Shown here: piece by piece, positions 6,019 through 7,124 of the stretch
How positions within the stretch are numbered: the first letter of the stretch is position 1
Layout: each line of letters opens with the position of its first letter
Assembly (NCBI GenBank): GCA_000416085.1
Contig: KE356579.1
Span: 183,015-190,138 of the forward strand
From: a halophilic archaeon J07HX64
Lineage (GTDB): Archaea; Halobacteriota; Halobacteria; Halobacteriales; Haloarculaceae
DNA length: 7,124 bases
Reading direction: 5' to 3'
Translations under genes and position numbers: made by a program
The notes under the pieces: generated by a model
Seen by the model: only the letters and a program-made list of their open reading frames with translations
The model's database searches: none
What the model was told of the DNA's origin: nothing

Positions 6019-6621
6019 TCAGCGCGCGGCGGCGGCGACGCGCTCTTTCTCCTCTTTCTGCTCGACCGAATAGGTGTTTACGTCGTTGTTGGACCCACCG
6101 ATCAACTGCGAGGCGAGCGCCTCGGCGGCGTCGGTTTCGGATTTGAACGTCGAGCGGTGGACACCCTGTGCGATGAACATCAGCGCCTGGTCGACACGCC
6201 GCTGTGGGGAGACATCGACGGCCTTCGGGACGGAGATACCGCCGTACTTGAGACGGACGGTTTCCTCACGGGGTGCGGAGTTCTCGACGGCACGCACGAG
6301 CACCTGCACCGGGTTCTCATCCGTACGACTGTGGATGATGTCGAACGCCTCGCGGGTTATCCGGGTGGTGAGCTGTTTCTTACCGGTGTTCTCGTCGGTC
6401 TGCATCAGCCGGTTTATCAGTCGCTCGACGATGCTGATCTGGCTCTTTTTGAACTGCTTGTTCGCGTGTCGACCCAGCGTGTGCGCGACCGGTGTCACCG
6501 TGATGTACCGCTCGGTGGAAGGGTCACGGAACTCGATGTTGGTGACAGGCCACTGCTCGAACAGTCGGGCCGAGGAGTCCTCCTCACCCGGCGCGTCGGG
6601 GTCTGGCTGGTCTGTCGACAT
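6019..6621 (-). CDS. rps7: 30S ribosomal protein uS7
   Basis: This is the small-subunit head protein uS7, a primary binder of the 3' domain of 16S rRNA that lies near the decoding and exit sites. The protein has 200 residues, typical of the archaeal form. An acidic halophile-type N-terminal extension (1-18) precedes the conserved core: GRHANKQFKKSQISIVERL (50-68), the signature NPVQVLVRAVENSAPREE (103-120), then KYGGISVPKAVDVSPQRRVDQAL to 147. The C-terminus ends in an alanine run and Arg. Its ATG shares one base with the TAA of rps12 (TAATG), so translation is coupled. A partial ribosome site, GGTG, lies just upstream. It belongs to the archaeal str-type cluster. The EF-2 gene that often follows is not found next to it here. 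Confidence 0.97.
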   Translation of the reverse strand: MSTDQPDPDAPGEEDSSARLFEQWPVTNIEFRDPSTERYITVTPVAHTLGRHANKQFKKSQISIVERLINRLMQTDENTGKKQLTTRITREAFDIIHSRTDENPVQVLVRAVENSAPREETVRLKYGGISVPKAVDVSPQRRVDQALMFIAQGVHRSTFKSETDAAEALASQLIGGSNNDVNTYSVEQKEEKERVAAAAR

Positions 6622-7049
6622 TATCGCACCGGTTTCTCCGCGTTTCCGCGTACCAGTTCGATCAGCGAGACACCGTTTACCTTCTCGACCTTGTAGTTAA
6701 CACCGGAGATGTCACCCATCGCACGACCCTTTGCGCCGCCGATCCCCGCGATGGTCACCTCGTCGTGTTCGTCGATAAATGAGATCGCACCGTCGCCCGG
6801 ACAGAACGCAGACACCTGTTTGCCGTTTTTTATCAGCTGTACCCGCACACACTTCCGGATCGCGGAGTTGGGCTGTTTCGCCTCGATACCGATCTTCTCC
6901 AGGACGATACCCCGCGCCTGCGGTGCGCCCTCGAGGGGGTCCGATTTCTCGGCGAGCCCCCGGGCTCGACGCGCGTAGTCCGAGTCGGACCACCGGTGTT
7001 TCTGGCGGTCCTTCATCAGCTTCCGCGCGGCGTACTTGCCGTTTGCCAT
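6621..7049 (-). CDS. rps12: 30S ribosomal protein uS12
   Basis: This is the decoding-centre protein uS12, 142 residues, the normal archaeal length. Conserved parts are the basic N-terminus, the universally conserved loop [19 protein letters not shown] (58-76) that contacts the A site and corresponds to the streptomycin-resistance region of bacterial S12, [16 protein letters not shown] (83-98), and [15 protein letters not shown] (112-126). Residue 115 is Ser where bacterial and eukaryotic proteins usually have Pro; I believe this is common in haloarchaea. The ATG at 7049 gives the family start [11 protein letters not shown]. It is followed without a gap by rps7. In haloarchaea the gene usually lies downstream of the RNA polymerase genes and nusA, which would be beyond the window edge. 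Confidence 0.98.
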   Translation of the reverse strand: MANGKYAARKLMKDRQKHRWSDSDYARRARGLAEKSDPLEGAPQARGIVLEKIGIEAKQPNSAIRKCVRVQLIKNGKQVSAFCPGDGAISFIDEHDEVTIAGIGGAKGRAMGDISGVNYKVEKVNGVSLIELVRGNAEKPVR

Positions 7050-7096
7050 AGTGTCAACAGTTATCCGACGGAACTACTTAAGACCCCTCTTTCGGC
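7050..7096 (-). promoter_or_regulatory. Promoter of the rps12-rps7 unit
   Basis: On the minus strand CTTAAGTA (7082-7075) is a TATA-like box about 30 nt from the rps12 ATG. It is preceded by CGAAAGAGGGGT (7094-7083), whose CGAAA start resembles the haloarchaeal BRE. A leader of zero to a few bases is expected. The ribosomal pair can therefore be transcribed on its own even if it also receives transcripts from upstream. Confidence 0.55.
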
Positions 7097-7124
7097 ACGT
7101 GACACCGTCTCCGCGGTCGAACCG

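Noticed and set aside
5818..6696. 292-residue plus-strand open frame
   Set aside because: It is antisense to rps7 and the end of rps12; it stays open because of high GC content.

Overview
The window comes from a haloarchaeon. The proteins are rich in Asp and Glu and poor in Lys, codons prefer G or C in the third position, the [2Fe-2S] ferredoxin is of the halophile type with an acidic N-terminal insertion, and uS12/uS7 are archaeal. Several genes have a TATA-like box 25-30 nt upstream of the start codon and little or no leader, as is usual in haloarchaea. I do not assign a genus.

Plus strand, 1-4253. The first 26 bases look like the tail of an upstream gene. Two tightly coupled small membrane-anchored genes follow (23-532 and 525-1283). 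Each has an archaeal type IV pilin-like N-terminus, and they resemble the DUF7266 and DUF7289 families that travel in haloarchaeal pilus/secretion clusters. They end in a pyrimidine-rich stretch made by a 16-bp tandem duplication that covers the stop codon. A separate promoter then drives a 960-residue soluble sensor kinase (1371-4253) with the order receiver, five PAS-type modules, HisKA, HATPase_c.

Minus strand, 7124-4377. rps12 and rps7 form a translationally coupled pair (7049-6019) with a promoter just upstream of rps12. Next come an SCP2-type sterol-carrier-like protein (5830-5399), about 600 bp with no confident gene but a hydrophobic open frame that may be a small membrane protein or a gene remnant (5279-5061), and the ferredoxin (4766-4377). 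The ferredoxin meets the kinase gene tail to tail across a 123-bp gap.

Functionally the window joins three blocks: the end of a surface pilus-like operon, a cytoplasmic signalling protein, and a translation/redox housekeeping block. The usual EF-2 gene is not found directly after rps7. I see no CRISPR array, tRNA, insertion sequence or convincing undescribed system. The most useful leads are the five-PAS receiver kinase, the small hydrophobic frame, the duplication at 1276-1304 and the str-operon arrangement.
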